NCBI GenBank assembly: GCA_037442065.1
Contig: JBBIQZ010000007.1
Coordinates: forward strand, 1 to 29,357
Direction: 5' to 3'
DNA length: 29,357 nt
From: JBBIQZ01 sp037442065
GTDB lineage: Bacteria; Patescibacteriota; CPR2_A; CG2-30-33-46
Part shown: positions 21,568 to 28,897 of the stretch, piece after piece
Numbering within the stretch: the stretch's first letter is position 1
Layout of the letters: each line of letters opens with the position of its first letter
The notes under the pieces: generated by a model
Seen by the model: the letters and a program-made list of their open reading frames with translations, nothing else
Databases searched by the model: none
What the model was told of the DNA's origin: nothing
Program-made: the position numbers and the translations under genes

Positions 21568-21963
21568 TTACCAAACCTCAATTATTAACTCACCGCCCAC
21601 TCCCAGTTTTTTCGCTTCAGTATTAGCCAAAACACCTTTTGATGTAGAAAGTATGGCTCGACCTTTGCCTCTTTTTACAATAGGAATATGAGCTTTATCT
21701 ATATAGACTCTTCTGCCAGGTTTTGATATCTTTTTTATACTGGAAATAGCCGGTTTACTATCTAAATATTTTAAAGCAACCAAAAGACGAGCCTTCTTAG
21801 AATCCTCTTCCTTCTTAAAATCTTCAATAAAATTCTCATTTTTTAAAATTTTTAAGATTTCGGCCTTTAGTTTAGAATTCCAAAAACTCACTTCTCTTTT
21901 TTGAGAAGATAGACCGTTTCTTATTATGGTAATCATTTCTGCTACTGGATCAGTTAACACCAT
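21568..21963 (-). CDS. rpsH: Ribosomal protein S8 (uS8)
   Basis: A primary 16S rRNA binder and, in E. coli, the translational repressor of the spc operon. DPVAEMITIIRNGLSSQKREV at the start and GRAILSTSKGVLANTEAKKLGVGGELIIEVW at the end are canonical; 131 aa. RBS AAGGAGGAAATAAA precedes ATG 21963. A small hairpin lies in the spacer just upstream (21979-22000). Confidence 0.97.
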   Translation of the reverse strand: MVLTDPVAEMITIIRNGLSSQKREVSFWNSKLKAEILKILKNENFIEDFKKEEDSKKARLLVALKYLDSKPAISSIKKISKPGRRVYIDKAHIPIVKRGKGRAILSTSKGVLANTEAKKLGVGGELIIEVW

Positions 21964-21978
21964 TTTATTTCCTCCTTT

Positions 21979-22000
21979 GCCCTGAGTGAAATCGAAGGGC
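21979..22000 (-). promoter_or_regulatory. Small hairpin in the rpsN-rpsH spacer
   Basis: GCCCT (minus strand, 22000-21996) and AGGGC (21983-21979) form a 5-bp GC-rich stem around a 12-base loop. The stem begins at the last base of the rpsN stop codon and ends a few bases before the rpsH ribosome binding site. It could affect rpsH initiation or be a REP-like remnant. Confidence 0.4.
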
Positions 22001-22185
22001 TACCAGGAACTCTTTGTAATCCCTGGAATTTCTCCTTTGTTTGCTCTTTCTCTAAAGCAAATCCTGCAAAGCTGAAATTTCCTCATAAAACCTCTCGACC
22101 TACCGCAAATAACACAGCGATTAATTTTTCTTGTTTTATATTTTGGTTTTTTTTCTGCTTTTAAAATTAATGCTTTCCTCGGCAT
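22000..22185 (-). CDS. rpsN: Ribosomal protein S14 (uS14), zinc-binding short form
   Basis: The 61-aa type Z form, with zinc ligands C24, C27, C40 and C43 (RCVICGRSRGF and QLCRICFRERA), ending GEIPGITKSSW as in the family. It takes part in assembly of the 30S head. It lies in the usual place between rplE and rpsH. Confidence 0.96.
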   Translation of the reverse strand: MPRKALILKAEKKPKYKTRKINRCVICGRSRGFMRKFQLCRICFRERANKGEIPGITKSSW

Positions 22186-22200
22186 AAAATCTCCTTAATT

Positions 22201-22761
22201 TTATTTTTTAAATGGAAATCCTAATTTTTCTAATAATTTCCTACTATCCTCATCATTCTTGGCTGTTGTAACAATACTAATCTCTAAACCGAAAACCGTT
22301 TCTTCTGTTTGAGTTTCTGGAAAAACCGTGATTTCAGAAATACCAATTGTATAATTTCCCCTGCCATCAAATGCCTTCGTGCTCAATCCTCTAAAATCCC
22401 TAATCCTAGGAAGAACAATAGATATCAACCTATCGAGAAATTCATACATTAAATTACCGCGTAAAGTGACTTTTGCGCCAATCGGCATGCCAGCCCTCAA
22501 TTTAAACGCAGCGATTGATTTTTTTGCTTTTTTTATTATCGGCTTTTGTCCTGTTATCTTAGAAATTACTTCTGACGCATGCTCCAATATTTTTGTATTT
22601 TCTATTGCCTTGCTTAAAGAAGTATTTAAAACAATTTTATCGATTTTTGGTACCTCGAGATAATTTTTAAAATTTTGATCATCAAGAAATTGAGGAATTA
22701 CTTCCTTTTGGTATTTTTCTTTTAATCTGGGTTTTAAATTGTTTCTTTGCATCTTTTGCAC
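22201..22761 (-). CDS. rplE: Ribosomal protein L5 (uL5)
   Basis: A 50S protein that binds 5S rRNA and contacts P-site tRNA. PKIDKIVLNTSLS, KLRAGMPIGAKVTLRG, and RDFRGLSTKAFDGRGNYTIGI are canonical. Length 186 aa from GTG 22761, which is well spaced from GGAGAG; ATG 22752 is possible but its spacing from that site is long. The start overlaps the end of rplX by about 28 bases. Confidence 0.96.
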   Translation of the reverse strand: MQKMQRNNLKPRLKEKYQKEVIPQFLDDQNFKNYLEVPKIDKIVLNTSLSKAIENTKILEHASEVISKITGQKPIIKKAKKSIAAFKLRAGMPIGAKVTLRGNLMYEFLDRLISIVLPRIRDFRGLSTKAFDGRGNYTIGISEITVFPETQTEETVFGLEISIVTTAKNDEDSRKLLEKLGFPFKK

Positions 22762-23039
22762 TTTCTCTCCTTTTTGTCTTTTAAAACCTCATAACCTATT
22801 CTGGTGGGTTTTCCGCATTTAGAGCATATTAGTTTAACATTAGAAACATCAATCGGCGCCGGAAATTCCACAATGCCGCCTTGAGGATTCTTTTTTGAAG
22901 GTTTTAAATGTTTTTTTATAACATTTACGCCAGCAATAACAATTTTCTTCTTTTTAGGAAAAGTCTTTTCAACGGTTCCAGTTTTTCCTTTGTTTTTACC
23001 CGCAATTATTAAAATTTGATCATTCTTTATTATCTTCAT
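22734..23039 (-). CDS. rplX: Ribosomal protein L24 (uL24) with zinc ribbon
   Basis: An assembly-initiator protein of the 50S subunit. A KOW motif is at residues 7-30 (DQILIIAGKNKGKTGTVEKTFP), followed by GVNVIKKHLKPS and NPQGGIVEFPAPIDVSNVKL. The C-terminus holds four cysteines, C72, C75, C94 and C97, a zinc ribbon found in many bacterial L24 proteins. Length 101 aa. The start directly follows the rplN stop. Confidence 0.96.
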   Translation of the reverse strand: MKIIKNDQILIIAGKNKGKTGTVEKTFPKKKKIVIAGVNVIKKHLKPSKKNPQGGIVEFPAPIDVSNVKLICSKCGKPTRIGYEVLKDKKERKCKRCKETI

Positions 23040-23408
23040 TTAGATTACCTCTAACCCTAAGGAAACTATTTTAGAAAACCCTTTTTCTTTAAGTTCTCTA
23101 GGAATGGGACCAAAAATTCTTGAACCTCTTGGATTTCCATCTTTATCAATAATTACCGCGGCATTATCATCAAACTTAATAGTTGAACCATCTTCTCTAC
23201 TTTTCTCTTTGTTCGTCCTTACAACAACCGCTCTAACAACCTCTTTTTTCTTTACGGTCCCTCTAGGAGATGCAACTTTTACGGAAGCAACAATAATATC
23301 ACCCAAGGAAGCATAACGGCGTCTGGTTCCACCTAAAATTCTAATGGAAGCTATTTCTTTAGCTCCGGTATTATCGGCAACTTTTAATCTTGTTCCAACA
23401 CTAATCAT
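23040..23408 (-). CDS. rplN: Ribosomal protein L14 (uL14)
   Basis: A 50S protein at the intersubunit bridge and a binding site of the silencing factor RsfS. It starts MISVGTRLKVADNTGAKEIASIRILGG and shows GSRIFGPIPRELKEKGFSKIVSLGLEVI at the end. Length 122 aa, the standard value. Overlaps the rpsQ stop by eight bases. Confidence 0.97.
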   Translation of the reverse strand: MISVGTRLKVADNTGAKEIASIRILGGTRRRYASLGDIIVASVKVASPRGTVKKKEVVRAVVVRTNKEKSREDGSTIKFDDNAAVIIDKDGNPRGSRIFGPIPRELKEKGFSKIVSLGLEVI

Positions 23409-23700
23409 TTAAATTTCCTTTTTTATCTTTTTTTAAGCCATTGCTCCCAGATTTTCCTTCAACAATCCATTTTTTGTCCCGACTTATAGGACGAGTTTCA
23501 GAAATAACAACTTCATCGCCTACTTTATATAAATTTTCCGGATCATGGGCTTTGTATTTTTTAGATACTTTGTATCTTTTTTTATATAAAGGGTGAATTT
23601 TGAATCGCAAAACCTCAACAACCACTGTTTTATCCATTCTATCTTTAACAACCTTACCTTCAAATTTTTTTATTTTTTTTATAACTTTTTTACTTTCCAT
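23401..23700 (-). CDS. rpsQ: Ribosomal protein S17 (uS17)
   Basis: A primary 16S rRNA-binding protein with an OB-fold. KFEGKVVKDRMDKTVVVEVLRFKIHPLYKKRYKVSKKYKAHDPENLYKVGDEVVISETRPISRDKKWIV is canonical. I use ATG 23700, which has GGAAG upstream; the frame stays open to a TTG at 23733 that lies inside rpmC. A polar tail of about 15 residues follows the core. Length about 99 aa. Confidence 0.95.
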   Translation of the reverse strand: MESKKVIKKIKKFEGKVVKDRMDKTVVVEVLRFKIHPLYKKRYKVSKKYKAHDPENLYKVGDEVVISETRPISRDKKWIVEGKSGSNGLKKDKKGNLND

Positions 23701-23932
23701 CTTTTTCTTCCTTTTCTTTTTCGAGTTTTTCAAATTCTTGCCATTGCTTTTCTTGAATTATTGTTAAAATTCTTGCAATATTTTTTCTTGAAGAAGCAAC
23801 TTCTTGGTAATTTTTAACTTTACTTTGAGCAATTTCAAACTTTAATTTAAGAAGATTTTTCTTAGCCTCTTCTAATTCTTTATACAGCTCTTTTACTGAT
23901 TTGTTTTTTAAATCTTTAATATCTATACTCAT
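23690..23932 (-). CDS. rpmC: Ribosomal protein L29 (uL29)
   Basis: A helical 50S protein at the tunnel exit, near the SRP and trigger-factor docking site. DLKNKSVKELYKELEEAKKNLLKLKFEIAQSKVKNYQEVASSRKNIARILTII is diagnostic. Length 80 aa, slightly long because of a C-terminal lysine/glutamate tail. Its ATG overlaps the rplP stop (TAATG). Confidence 0.95.
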   Translation of the reverse strand: MSIDIKDLKNKSVKELYKELEEAKKNLLKLKFEIAQSKVKNYQEVASSRKNIARILTIIQEKQWQEFEKLEKEKEEKDGK

Positions 23933-24348
23933 TATTCTGCCTCTTCCTTAGAAATAATTTTAGTCTTAATTGGTAATTTGCCGGCCGCCAATCTTAAAGC
24001 TTCGTAAGCGGTCTTTTGGGGAATTCCATCCATTTCAAATAATATTCTTCCTCGCTTAACTACAGCCACAAAATGGTCAAGGGAGCCTTTTCCGCCGCCC
24101 ATTCTGGTTTCAGCTCCGGTTTTAGTAACCGGTTTAGCCGGGAAAATATCTATCCAAATTTTGCCGCCTCTTTTGATATACCTTGTCATTGCTCTTCTGG
24201 CGGCTTCAATTTGCCGAGCAGTAATCCAAGCTGGCTCTAAAGCTTTAAGACCATAACTCCCAAACGCAATTGTATAGCCTCTTTGAGCCTTACCAGCTCT
24301 TCTGCCTCTATGCTCTTTTCTGTGTTTTAATTTTCTGGGCATTAACAT
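23932..24348 (-). CDS. rplP: Ribosomal protein L16 (uL16)
   Basis: A 50S protein near the peptidyl-transferase centre and A-site tRNA elbow. MLMPRKLKHRKEHRGRRAGKAQRG and the central MGGGKGSLDHFVAVVKRGRILFEMDG are signatures; 138 aa. The start ATG 24348 is three bases after the rpsC stop and has GGGAG about eleven bases upstream. Confidence 0.97.
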   Translation of the reverse strand: MLMPRKLKHRKEHRGRRAGKAQRGYTIAFGSYGLKALEPAWITARQIEAARRAMTRYIKRGGKIWIDIFPAKPVTKTGAETRMGGGKGSLDHFVAVVKRGRILFEMDGIPQKTAYEALRLAAGKLPIKTKIISKEEAE

Positions 24349-24351
24349 TTC

Positions 24352-24993
24352 TTATTTACTCCCTTTTTCCTCAAATATTTCCCCTTTATAAATCCAAACC
24401 TTAATACCTATTACGCCATAAGTCGTCTCGGCTTTTTGGGAAGAATAATCTATATCCGCCCTTAAAGTCTGCAAAGGAATTTTCCCAAAAGAAACCCATT
24501 CTCTCCTTGCCATCTCAACTCCGTTAAGTCTTCCAGAGACTGCAATTTTTGCTCCCTTTGCTCCCGCTTGTTTAATTCTTTCTAAGGCTTGTTTTAAAGC
24601 TCTTCTAAAAGAAATTCTTTTCTCTAAGGCCGAAGCAATATTTTCAGCAACTAAGCTGGCATTCAAATCGGCGTTATCAACTTCTTCCACGTTAATATTT
24701 ATTTTTTTAGCAAATTTTCTTTCTAAATCTTTCCTCATTTCTTCTATCCCCGCTCCTCCTCTACCTATAATTAATCCTGGCTTAGAAGTATAAACCGAAA
24801 CGCTAACAATGTTTGCATTTCTTTCAATAATGATATCGGCAATTCCCTTTCTGGCCCATTTTTTTAAGATTTCATTTCTTATTTTAATATCCTCATTCAA
24901 GAAAGACGCAAAATCCTTTTTTGAAAACCATTTGGATTTCCAACCTTTTCTTAAAATTATTCTTAAACTTGTAGGGCTTACTTTTTGACCCAT
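24352..24993 (-). CDS. rpsC: Ribosomal protein S3 (uS3)
   Basis: A 30S protein at the mRNA entry channel. It opens MGQKVSPTSLRIILRKGWKSKWF. The KH domain shows GLIIGRGGAGIEEMRKDL (about 68-85) with the GxxG loop, and the C-terminal domain contains GRLNGVEMARREW and GVIGIKVWIYKGE. Length 213 aa, typical. The start directly follows the rplV stop. Confidence 0.97.
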   Translation of the reverse strand: MGQKVSPTSLRIILRKGWKSKWFSKKDFASFLNEDIKIRNEILKKWARKGIADIIIERNANIVSVSVYTSKPGLIIGRGGAGIEEMRKDLERKFAKKININVEEVDNADLNASLVAENIASALEKRISFRRALKQALERIKQAGAKGAKIAVSGRLNGVEMARREWVSFGKIPLQTLRADIDYSSQKAETTYGVIGIKVWIYKGEIFEEKGSK

Positions 24994-25698
24994 TTAAAAT
25001 CCCTTCCTTCTAAACATTTTCCTCAAACCGCCAAAGAATGATTCTTTTTGAACTTTAACTTTACCTTTTTGCTGTATTTCTTCTTCTTTAATTTTTTTAA
25101 TATCTTTTTTTACGGCTTGAGTTTTCTTTGGAGGAGTTGTTGTTTTGGCTTTTGACACTTCTTTTTTTTCTACTTTAGGCTCTGTTTTTTTCGTTTCGGA
25201 AACTGGTTTTTTAGTTTTGCTTTCTTCAAGTTCTTCTTTTGCTTTAAGTTTTGGTTTTAACTCTTTGGTTTTTTTTAACTCTTCTTTTTCAGATTGTACT
25301 TTTTCGGTTTTGGGTACTTCTTTTAATGTTTCTTTAACTTCTTTTTGGGGTTTTCCTTTTCCTTTTTCCAAAGAAGCTAAAATAACCGTTAAGTGAGTCA
25401 TTCTTCTTTTTATTTCGTCTGCGGAACCTCTTGCTCTGGGTTTATATCGCTTAAAAGTTGGACCCTGGTCGGCGGTTATTTCTTTAATAAAAAGCTCGTT
25501 TTTAGAAAGTCCAAAATTATGCTCGGCATTAGCCATAGCAGAATTTATAATTTTTACTACTTCTCTTGCTGCTTTATGAGGGGCAAGGTTTAACTTGGAA
25601 ATTGCCTCCAAAGCGCCTTCTCCTCTAACTGTATCTACAACTAACCTTGCTTTCCTTGGTGATAGTCTTAAAAATTTAGCATGTGCTTTAACTTCCAT
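24994..25698 (-). CDS. rplV: Ribosomal protein L22 (uL22) with long lysine/glutamate-rich C-terminal extension
   Basis: A 50S protein lining the exit tunnel. Residues 1-112 are canonical L22: HAKFLRLSPRKARLVVDTVRG, INSAMANAEHNFGL, and the tunnel-hairpin RYKPRARGSADEIKRRMTHLTVIL. The following 120 or so residues are low-complexity K/E/T/P-rich and end in a basic FFGGLRKMFRRKGF tail. Standard L22 is 110-115 aa; this is 234. The ribosome binding site AGAGGT lies at the edge of a palindromic repeat (copy B). Confidence 0.95.
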   Translation of the reverse strand: MEVKAHAKFLRLSPRKARLVVDTVRGEGALEAISKLNLAPHKAAREVVKIINSAMANAEHNFGLSKNELFIKEITADQGPTFKRYKPRARGSADEIKRRMTHLTVILASLEKGKGKPQKEVKETLKEVPKTEKVQSEKEELKKTKELKPKLKAKEELEESKTKKPVSETKKTEPKVEKKEVSKAKTTTPPKKTQAVKKDIKKIKEEEIQQKGKVKVQKESFFGGLRKMFRRKGF

Positions 25699-25710
25699 AT
25701 TTACTTACCT

Positions 25711-25810
25711 CTCGAGGCTTCGGAATATGCATTCCCTACCGAAACCGAGACCCCTTCGAAACTGCCTGTCCTGCGAAGCCTTGGCGAAGTAGGACAAGTG
25801 AAGTGGGGCC
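25711..25810. repeat. Palindromic repeat element, copy B (rpsS-rplV spacer)
   Basis: The core 25759-25810 matches copy A (14541-14593). It is preceded by a second stem: CTCG 25711-14 with CGAG 25746-49, TTCGG with CCGAA, and an inner GGAAT-ATGC-ATTCC hairpin (25722-25735). The ends of the right-hand unit also pair (GGCCCC with GGGGTC, read on the minus strand). The CTCG arm overlaps the AGAGGT ribosome binding site of rplV. Confidence 0.75.
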
Positions 25811-25855
25811 AAATATTTAATTAATTTATTGATTTTTATTTCTTTACTTAGCATT

Positions 25856-26188
25856 TTATTTTTTCTGGACTTTAGATTCTTCTTTGGGAAGAGCTGTTTT
25901 TGCGGCTTCTGCTCTTGCCTGTTCTTTTGCCATTTTTCCTCCGTGGCTTCTAAACTTCCTTGTCGGAGAAAACTCACCTAATTTATGACCAACCATGTCC
26001 TCGGTAATAAAAACAGGCACATGTTCTTTACCGTTATGAACGGCAATAGTAACTCCAACCATTTCCGGAGAAATAGAAGAATCCCTTGACCAGGTTTTTA
26101 TAACTTTTTTCTCATCTGGTCTTAAAGCTAGTATTTTCTTTAATAATTTTTGATCTATATATGGACCTTTTTTGGATGATCTTGACAT
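25856..26188 (-). CDS. rpsS: Ribosomal protein S19 (uS19)
   Basis: A 30S head protein near the A-site. SRSSKKGPYIDQKLLKKI at the start and HVPVFITEDMVGHKLGEFSPTRKFRSHGG are diagnostic. Length 110 aa against the usual 92, with an 18-residue alanine/lysine/glutamate C-terminal tail. ATG 26188 lies two bases from the proper rplB stop (TAA at 26190-26192). Confidence 0.97.
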   Translation of the reverse strand: MSRSSKKGPYIDQKLLKKILALRPDEKKVIKTWSRDSSISPEMVGVTIAVHNGKEHVPVFITEDMVGHKLGEFSPTRKFRSHGGKMAKEQARAEAAKTALPKEESKVQKK

Positions 26189-26189
26189 A

Positions 26190-27008
26190 TTACCTTCTTC
26201 CTCTTTTTCTTCTTGTAACTATAAATTTATCAGTTGATTTGCTTTTCCTGGTTCTTAAACCTAAAGCCGGGGCTCACCAAGGAGTTCTTGGATGCTTTAA
26301 ACCAATCGGCTGGCGGCCTTCACCTCCGCCGTGAGGGTGATCAACCGGATTCATCGCCTTACCCCTAACAGTCGGCCTTATGCCCATATGCCTAACGCGG
26401 CCGGCTTTGCCAATTACTCTTTTTCCGTGTTCAATATTAGAAACTTGCCCGATGGTCGCCTGGGCTTCGTTTTTTATCATCCTTACTTCCCCTGAAGGCA
26501 TTTTTAAATGAGTAAAACCGCCGTCACGGGCTAAAAGAATAGACGAAGTACCAGCTCCTCTTACAATTTGGCCACCTCTTCCGGGAGTAAGCTCAACATT
26601 AAAAACCAAAGATCCCAAAGGAATGCTTCCTAAAGGCATTCTGTTTCCTAAAACTGCTTTGATTTTACTTTTAGAACTTATAATTTTTTGGCCTACTTCT
26701 AAATTTAAAGGAGCTAAGATATAGCTTTTTAGTCCGTCTTCATATTTTATCAAAGCAATGTTGGCCGATCTTCCCGGGTCATATTCTATTGCTAAAACTT
26801 CGGCCGGAATATCATATCTTTCTCTTTTAAAATCAACGATTCTGTACAATCTTTTTGCTCCGCCTCCTCTATGTCTTACGGTTATTACGCCTTTTCTGCT
26901 TCGGCCGGCTTTCTTTTTTAAATACAAAACCAACCCTTTCTCCGGCCTTTTTTTAGCCAAGGTTCCTTTGATATTTCCTTCTTTTTTTATTTTTTCTGAT
27001 TTTTTCAT
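26190..27008 (-). CDS. rplB: Ribosomal protein L2 (uL2), interrupted by an in-frame UGA codon
   Basis: L2 is needed for subunit association and peptidyl transfer. The frame from ATG 27008 encodes 244 residues with ITVRHRGGGAKRLYRIVDF and the essential HPHGGGEGR segment, ending HPRTPW at a TGA (26274-26276). The same frame then continues for 27 codons (APALGLRTRKSKSTDKFIVTRRKRG and two Arg) to TAA at 26190. This is the normal L2 C-terminus; the family has Gly directly after TPW, so the TGA replaces a GGA-type glycine codon. The full product would be 272 aa, the standard length. UGA is a normal stop elsewhere here. A base-call error, a real nonsense mutation and readthrough are all possible. 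The N-terminal 25 residues are diverged; no clear Shine-Dalgarno is visible. Confidence 0.92.
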
Positions 27009-27033
27009 TTTTTTAATCTGGTTGGTTTTAAAA

Positions 27034-27855
27034 TTATATTTTATATTTTGCCTTTAAATTTCCTAAATTTTCCTCAATAGACTTCTCAAACCCCTGCATT
27101 ACCAAAATAGCTTGGTCGAATTTCGAATTTTCTTTAAAAGTTTCTAAATCTTCATCTATCTGCTTATCAATGGCCTCGACAGCCGCATCGCTTTCATTAC
27201 CAACCGATTCTATCTTTTTTTCATTTTTATCATTTATCGCGCTTGATAAAGCATCGGCGGAAGATATGTATTGCCTTAACAAATCTTTGTAATCCTTGTC
27301 TAAATTAATTAATAATTTTGGAGCTTCTACTTTTTCTAATTCAGTTAAGGCAGTTTGGGAAACGCTTTTAAAATCCATTACAAGTTGGGTTACCTGGTCT
27401 AAAGATGAAGAATCTGTGTTTAAACCGTTAAATGCTTTAACTGCCTCCTCTGTTTTCTTAAAGTAGGAAGCGATAGTGTACAAATTCTCAGAAACTTCTG
27501 CACCCTTTTCGCTAAATCTTTTTAAATTTTCATAAGTATCTTTAAGCTCTAGCGAAGGAGTTAATTTATCCAGCTTATTCTTGGCATCTAAAAAATCATT
27601 TTTGATTCTTTTTAAATCCTCTTCCTTTTTGTCTATATCACCCTTAGAAATTTCATCCCAATTAGAAACAATGCTTGAAAGCGCGCTAAAATCTTCTTTT
27701 TCTTTTGTAAAATTACTTTCTGCTTCGGATATAAAAGAGCTTGCAATCATTTTTGGCCTAAGAAGTAAACTATAATACAACGAGCCACTAAGAACAACAA
27801 CTGCCATGCTTGAGCTCCCCCCTATCATAAACAATTTATTTTTAAAGATATTCAT
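27034..27855 (-). CDS. Unknown membrane-anchored coiled-coil protein inside the S10 operon, 273 aa
   Basis: Unrecognised. It has a short basic N-terminus, one hydrophobic helix (about residues 8-32) and a helical exported part (33-273) rich in Asp, Glu, Lys and Leu with heptad-like spacing; no cysteines. The helix followed by polar LLRPK suggests an uncleaved signal anchor rather than a ribosomal protein. Its ATG overlaps the rplW stop (TAATG) and it ends 25 bases before rplB, so it is translated as part of the operon. In most bacteria rplW and rplB are adjacent. It resembles the secreted coiled-coil gene at 7760-8536 in composition only. Function unknown. Confidence 0.75.
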   Translation of the reverse strand: MNIFKNKLFMIGGSSSMAVVVLSGSLYYSLLLRPKMIASSFISEAESNFTKEKEDFSALSSIVSNWDEISKGDIDKKEEDLKRIKNDFLDAKNKLDKLTPSLELKDTYENLKRFSEKGAEVSENLYTIASYFKKTEEAVKAFNGLNTDSSSLDQVTQLVMDFKSVSQTALTELEKVEAPKLLINLDKDYKDLLRQYISSADALSSAINDKNEKKIESVGNESDAAVEAIDKQIDEDLETFKENSKFDQAILVMQGFEKSIEENLGNLKAKYKI

Positions 27856-28136
27856 TACTTGGCCTCTTTTAAAACCTCTATCTTTTGGTCTTTTTTTAAA
27901 GTAACGATTGCTATTCTTTTGCCCTGCCTAAAACCTTTAATTCGGCCGTATCTTACTGCTTTGGGCTTTTTTAAATGAACATTTACTGAAATAACATCAA
28001 CTTTATACATATCCGAAACTGCTTTTTTTATTTCTCTCTTATTAGTCTTTTTTCCTACCTCAAAAGCGTATTTGCTTTGACTTTCCATATTGATGCTTTT
28101 TTCTGATATAACTGGTTTTATTAAAATTTGCTTCAT
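27855..28136 (-). CDS. rplW: Ribosomal protein L23 (uL23)
   Basis: A tunnel-exit protein that docks trigger factor and SRP. LIKPVISEKSINMESQSKYAFEVGKKTNKREIKKAVSDMYKVDVISVNV and a RYGRIKGFRQGKRIAIVTL segment are diagnostic; 93 aa. Its ATG overlaps the rplD TGA (ATGA). It is followed by the unknown membrane gene instead of rplB. Confidence 0.96.
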   Translation of the reverse strand: MKQILIKPVISEKSINMESQSKYAFEVGKKTNKREIKKAVSDMYKVDVISVNVHLKKPKAVRYGRIKGFRQGKRIAIVTLKKDQKIEVLKEAK

Positions 28137-28897
28137 TTCCGAGTCCTTGCAACATTATTTCTTTGGCGAGGACGAGGTCCTGTACTTAAATTGTTAAATG
28201 CGGGATTATCCCCTGCCTTTTTTGTTTTAGCTTCCTTTACAACAGGTTTTTCTTCTTTGGCAGAGCCTTTCAAATCTTTGCCGTAAATCTTACCAATTTG
28301 GGAAATTACTTCTTTTAAAATTACAACATAATCGGCCACCAAAATATTATAAGCTGATAATTGGTCGAAAACCAAAGGATAAACATTAGGCATATTTGAG
28401 GCTGATTTTAACAAAATAGGATCTTTGCCTAAAATTAAAAGAATTTTGCCGGAAACCGGAAGCTTTTTTAAAACCTCAAAAAACTTCTTTGTTTGCGGTT
28501 TTGTAAATTTTATCTCTTCAACAATAACTATCCTTCCTTCTTCGGCTTGCGCTGATAAAGCCATAAGAATTGACTTTTTAACCGCTTTTTTAGGCATTGC
28601 TTTTGTAAAATTTTCATTCCCTGTCGGACCAAAAACAACTCCACCTTTTCGCCAGATTGGCGAACGTCTTGAACCTACCCGAGCCCTACCTGTTCCTTTT
28701 TGACGCCAGGGTTTTCTTCCGCCGCCACGCCTTTCGGCTCTAGTTTTGGTTTTGGCAATTGGCCTTCTTAGGCTTGCTAAATACCTTATAACGGCTTGTT
28801 TTAAAAGAACTTCTTTAGGCTTGATTTCGAAAATATTTGAACTTAATTCCGTTTGGCCGGCTTCTTTTCCTTGCTGGTCATAAACTTTAGCTTTCAT
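28133..28897 (-). CDS. rplD: Ribosomal protein L4 (uL4) with unusual C-terminal tail
   Basis: A 50S protein whose loop reaches the exit tunnel; in E. coli it also autoregulates the S10 operon. The loop RGGGRKPWRQKGTGRARVGSRRSPIWRKGGVVFGP (about 58-92) and DYVVILKEVI near residue 198 are canonical. After about residue 210 there is a lysine/glutamate segment and then a tail with AFNNLSTGPRPRQRNNVA, which is unlike L4 and has a different amino-acid flavour; it may come from a dispersed repeat that shifted the stop. Length 254 aa against about 205-210 usually. Starts at the rplC stop (TAATG), ends on TGA. Confidence 0.95.
   Translation of the reverse strand: MKAKVYDQQGKEAGQTELSSNIFEIKPKEVLLKQAVIRYLASLRRPIAKTKTRAERRGGGRKPWRQKGTGRARVGSRRSPIWRKGGVVFGPTGNENFTKAMPKKAVKKSILMALSAQAEEGRIVIVEEIKFTKPQTKKFFEVLKKLPVSGKILLILGKDPILLKSASNMPNVYPLVFDQLSAYNILVADYVVILKEVISQIGKIYGKDLKGSAKEEKPVVKEAKTKKAGDNPAFNNLSTGPRPRQRNNVARTRK

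Noticed and set aside
23701..23733. Upstream TTG start for S17.
   Set aside because: It lies in the rpmC coding end and gives only lysine/serine residues; ATG 23700 has a ribosome binding site and fits the family start.
25705..25977. 90-aa minus-strand ORF spanning the end of rpsS and the repeat.
   Set aside because: Out of frame with S19 over its coding part and continues into palindromic repeat sequence.
26274..26276. Alternative genetic code with UGA = Gly, as in Gracilibacteria/Absconditabacteria, to explain the rplB stop.
   Set aside because: Several genes end on TGA at their expected family ends; rplR stops right after GLKF, and reading through would add about 30 unrelated residues. 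All other genes are intact without internal UGA.
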